DNA of 15,215 bases from Cryomorphaceae bacterium (GTDB taxonomy: Bacteria; Bacteroidota; Bacteroidia; Flavobacteriales; Schleiferiaceae), in assembly GCA_003445735.1 (NCBI GenBank), contig DMCR01000122.1, positions 1-15,215 of the forward strand, read 5' to 3'. Positions 13,778-15,215 of the stretch are shown here, in pieces. Every line of letters begins with the position of its first letter. Within the stretch, counting starts at the first letter, position 1. The position numbers and the translations under genes are program-made. The notes beneath the pieces were generated by a model that was not told the origin of the DNA, ran no database searches, and saw only the letters and a list, made by a program, of their open reading frames with translations.

Positions 13778-15215
13778 TTACCCTGATTCCGCAGATTTAC
13801 TTCCACGCTTCATGGTATTGCTGGTTTTGCTGTAGTTATCCTTTTCACGAGCAATGGTATCCTCGTAACGAGGATCTGGCACCATAGCCACCTTATACAA
13901 CGCGGAAGCCTCTATACTGTAAAAACCAAATTCTTCGACGACGCGACCTTGTACTCGATAAATGCCTTTGCCGCGAAATGGAAACTGCGCAGCGATGTTT
14001 GGGAAATGAACGCTATCCAGGAATTCGCCGTCCTGATCAATAAATGTGGCGAAATTCATGCGGCTGCCCTTGATCGTCTTCGTATCCTTCACGGTGACTA
14101 AATAACCGTAGGCTACCACGAAATGTCCCAGTTTATCTGGCAGTTCACGTGCTCGCGTACCGTTTTCTAAGGGCTCATCGGCCAATTCGAAGGGATCACG
14201 CAACGGAAATCCTAGCAACTCTATTTGGTCAAAGGCCTCTTCCAGCCCGCTTTGGCAGAGTACGGGAACCTTGTAATCATGAGCTTGCTTGTTGCCTTTG
14301 AACAGGGTGGGCAGAGCTGCTAAAACCTCTTTGGTATTACGTCCACGCAGCATATGATGGGCTTCCCACAACAGGGTTTGTTTTTCCTTTCCCGTAAAGC
14401 GTAAGGCTCCTATGCGAATGAGTAACGAAACTTGCTCTATCCCAATAGGCACACGGTTTAAGAAATCAGCCAAATCTTCATAAGGACCTCCCTCCTCACG
14501 CTCTTGGCCGATGCGTATCCCTATTTTCTCGTCTAAACTGCGCAGCAATACAAACCCCAAATAAATGGTGGTCCCATCAATGACCGTTGGATAATCGCCA
14601 TACTGCACACAGGGTGCTTCTATTCGTCCCCCGCTCCTACGCGCTTCATGCACGTAAAACTCGGTCCTGTAAAACCCACCAAAATTATTGATCACTGCCA
14701 CCATGTATTCCAAAGGAAAATATGCCTTTAGAAAGAGACTTTGATAGCTCTCCACCGCATAGGAAGCACTGTGTCCCTTGGCAAAGGCGTAGCCGGCAAA
14801 ACTCTCTATTTGTCGCCAAATTTCACGGCTTAATTCCTTGCTATACCCACGCTCCTTGCAATTCTCAAAGTATTGATTTTCAATATTTTGAAACTCTCTC
14901 CTTGAACGATATTTTCCCGACATCCCCCGCCTTAACACATCGGCCTCTCCTAAGGATAACCCAGCAAAGTGATGGGCCACCTTAATCACATCTTCCTGAT
15001 AGACCATTACCCCGAAAGTATCGGGCATGATCTCTAACATCACAGGATGTGCTTCTTTCCGACGCTCTGGATCTGTGAAGCGCAAAATATACTCGCGCAT
15101 CATACCACTATTGCTCACGCCCGGCCGTATTATGGAGCTTGCCGCCACTAATCCTAAATAGGTATCTACCTTCAACTTCTTCAGTAACATGCGCATTGCT
15201 GGGGATTCCACATAA
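13778..15215 (-). CDS. dnaE: DNA polymerase III alpha subunit, short type, C-terminal part (5' end off window)
   Basis: The frame is open from the TAA at 13780-13778 to the right edge (478 codons visible). The first complete visible codons read Y-V-ESPAMR, an internal part of the C-family polymerase, so the GTG at 15211 is not a start. Visible regions are the palm/fingers junction with SSIIRPGVSNSGMMREY, the PDTFGVMVYQEDV and GLSLGEADVLRRGMSGK nucleotide-binding segments, and FAGYAFAKGHSASYAVESYQ. These are followed by a helix-hairpin-helix region (DFLNRVPIGIEQVSLLI) and an OB-fold (HFVVAYGYLVTVKD). The catalytic aspartates lie off the window. The protein ends about 60 residues after the OB-fold, so it lacks the C-terminal tau-binding domain of replicative DnaE. 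I infer a second, accessory or translesion-type DnaE, as found beside dinB-like genes in Bacteroidota. It converges with the TPR gene. Confidence 0.92.
   Translation of the reverse strand, partial: YVESPAMRMLLKKLKVDTYLGLVAASSIIRPGVSNSGMMREYILRFTDPERRKEAHPVMLEIMPDTFGVMVYQEDVIKVAHHFAGLSLGEADVLRRGMSGKYRSRREFQNIENQYFENCKERGYSKELSREIWRQIESFAGYAFAKGHSASYAVESYQSLFLKAYFPLEYMVAVINNFGGFYRTEFYVHEARRSGGRIEAPCVQYGDYPTVIDGTTIYLGFVLLRSLDEKIGIRIGQEREEGGPYEDLADFLNRVPIGIEQVSLLIRIGALRFTGKEKQTLLWEAHHMLRGRNTKEVLAALPTLFKGNKQAHDYKVPVLCQSGLEEAFDQIELLGFPLRDPFELADEPLENGTRARELPDKLGHFVVAYGYLVTVKDTKTIKGSRMNFATFIDQDGEFLDSVHFPNIAAQFPFRGKGIYRVQGRVVEEFGFYSIEASALYKVAMVPDPRYEDTIAREKDNYSKTSNTMKRGSKSAESG

Noticed and set aside
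15209..15211. GTG as start of the dnaE gene
   Set aside because: The frame stays open to the window edge and the protein begins in the middle of a conserved polymerase region, so the true start is off the window.

Overview
The window looks like core chromosome of a Bacteroidota member, most likely in Flavobacteriales or a relative (inference). Starts lack Shine-Dalgarno sequences and sit in A/T-rich leaders. Intergenic spacers carry TAnnTTTG boxes, the Bacteroidota -7 promoter element. The gene families (BatA-domain protein, DUF456 protein, gyrA followed by a signal-peptide TPR gene, a short DnaE paralogue) also fit that phylum. I see no rRNA, tRNA, CRISPR array, insertion sequence or phage gene. 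Nearly every base is coding.

Layout. (1) 1-5561, minus strand: a tightly packed operon read right to left. Its genes are a DUF456 membrane protein, a small ABC ATPase, an FtsX-type permease, two tandem paralogous secreted proteins with a CFFCG motif, a BatA-domain membrane protein and a dihydroorotase-like protein that runs off the left edge. Adjacent genes share 4-nt ATGA or 1-nt TAATG overlaps, or are 1 nt apart. The ATPase/permease/secreted-protein block resembles the ZrgBCD part of the Vibrio Zrg zinc-uptake locus. The dihydroorotase-like protein lacks several metal ligands and is probably not catalytic. (2) 5591-6844, plus: a fusion of a DEDDh (DnaQ-type) 3'-5' exonuclease with a UvrC/Cho-type GIY-YIG nuclease. 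(3) 6841-9459, minus: the Clp ATPase ClpC, whose stop overlaps the stop of the nuclease gene. (4) 9460-9693: a divergent promoter region. (5) 9694-13631, plus: gyrA, then a periplasmic TPR protein with its own promoter. (6) 13632-13777: a convergent spacer with a 13-bp hairpin terminator. (7) 13778-15215, minus: the C-terminal part of a short DNA polymerase III alpha subunit, cut by the right edge.

How the genes may work together. The operon at 1-5561 looks like one envelope/transport transcription unit. The remaining genes are housekeeping or genome-maintenance functions: gyrase, Clp protease chaperone, a repair-type nuclease and a probable accessory polymerase. The most promising lead for undescribed biology is the operon, with its duplicated CFFCG proteins joined to a compact ABC transporter and a degenerate dihydroorotase.
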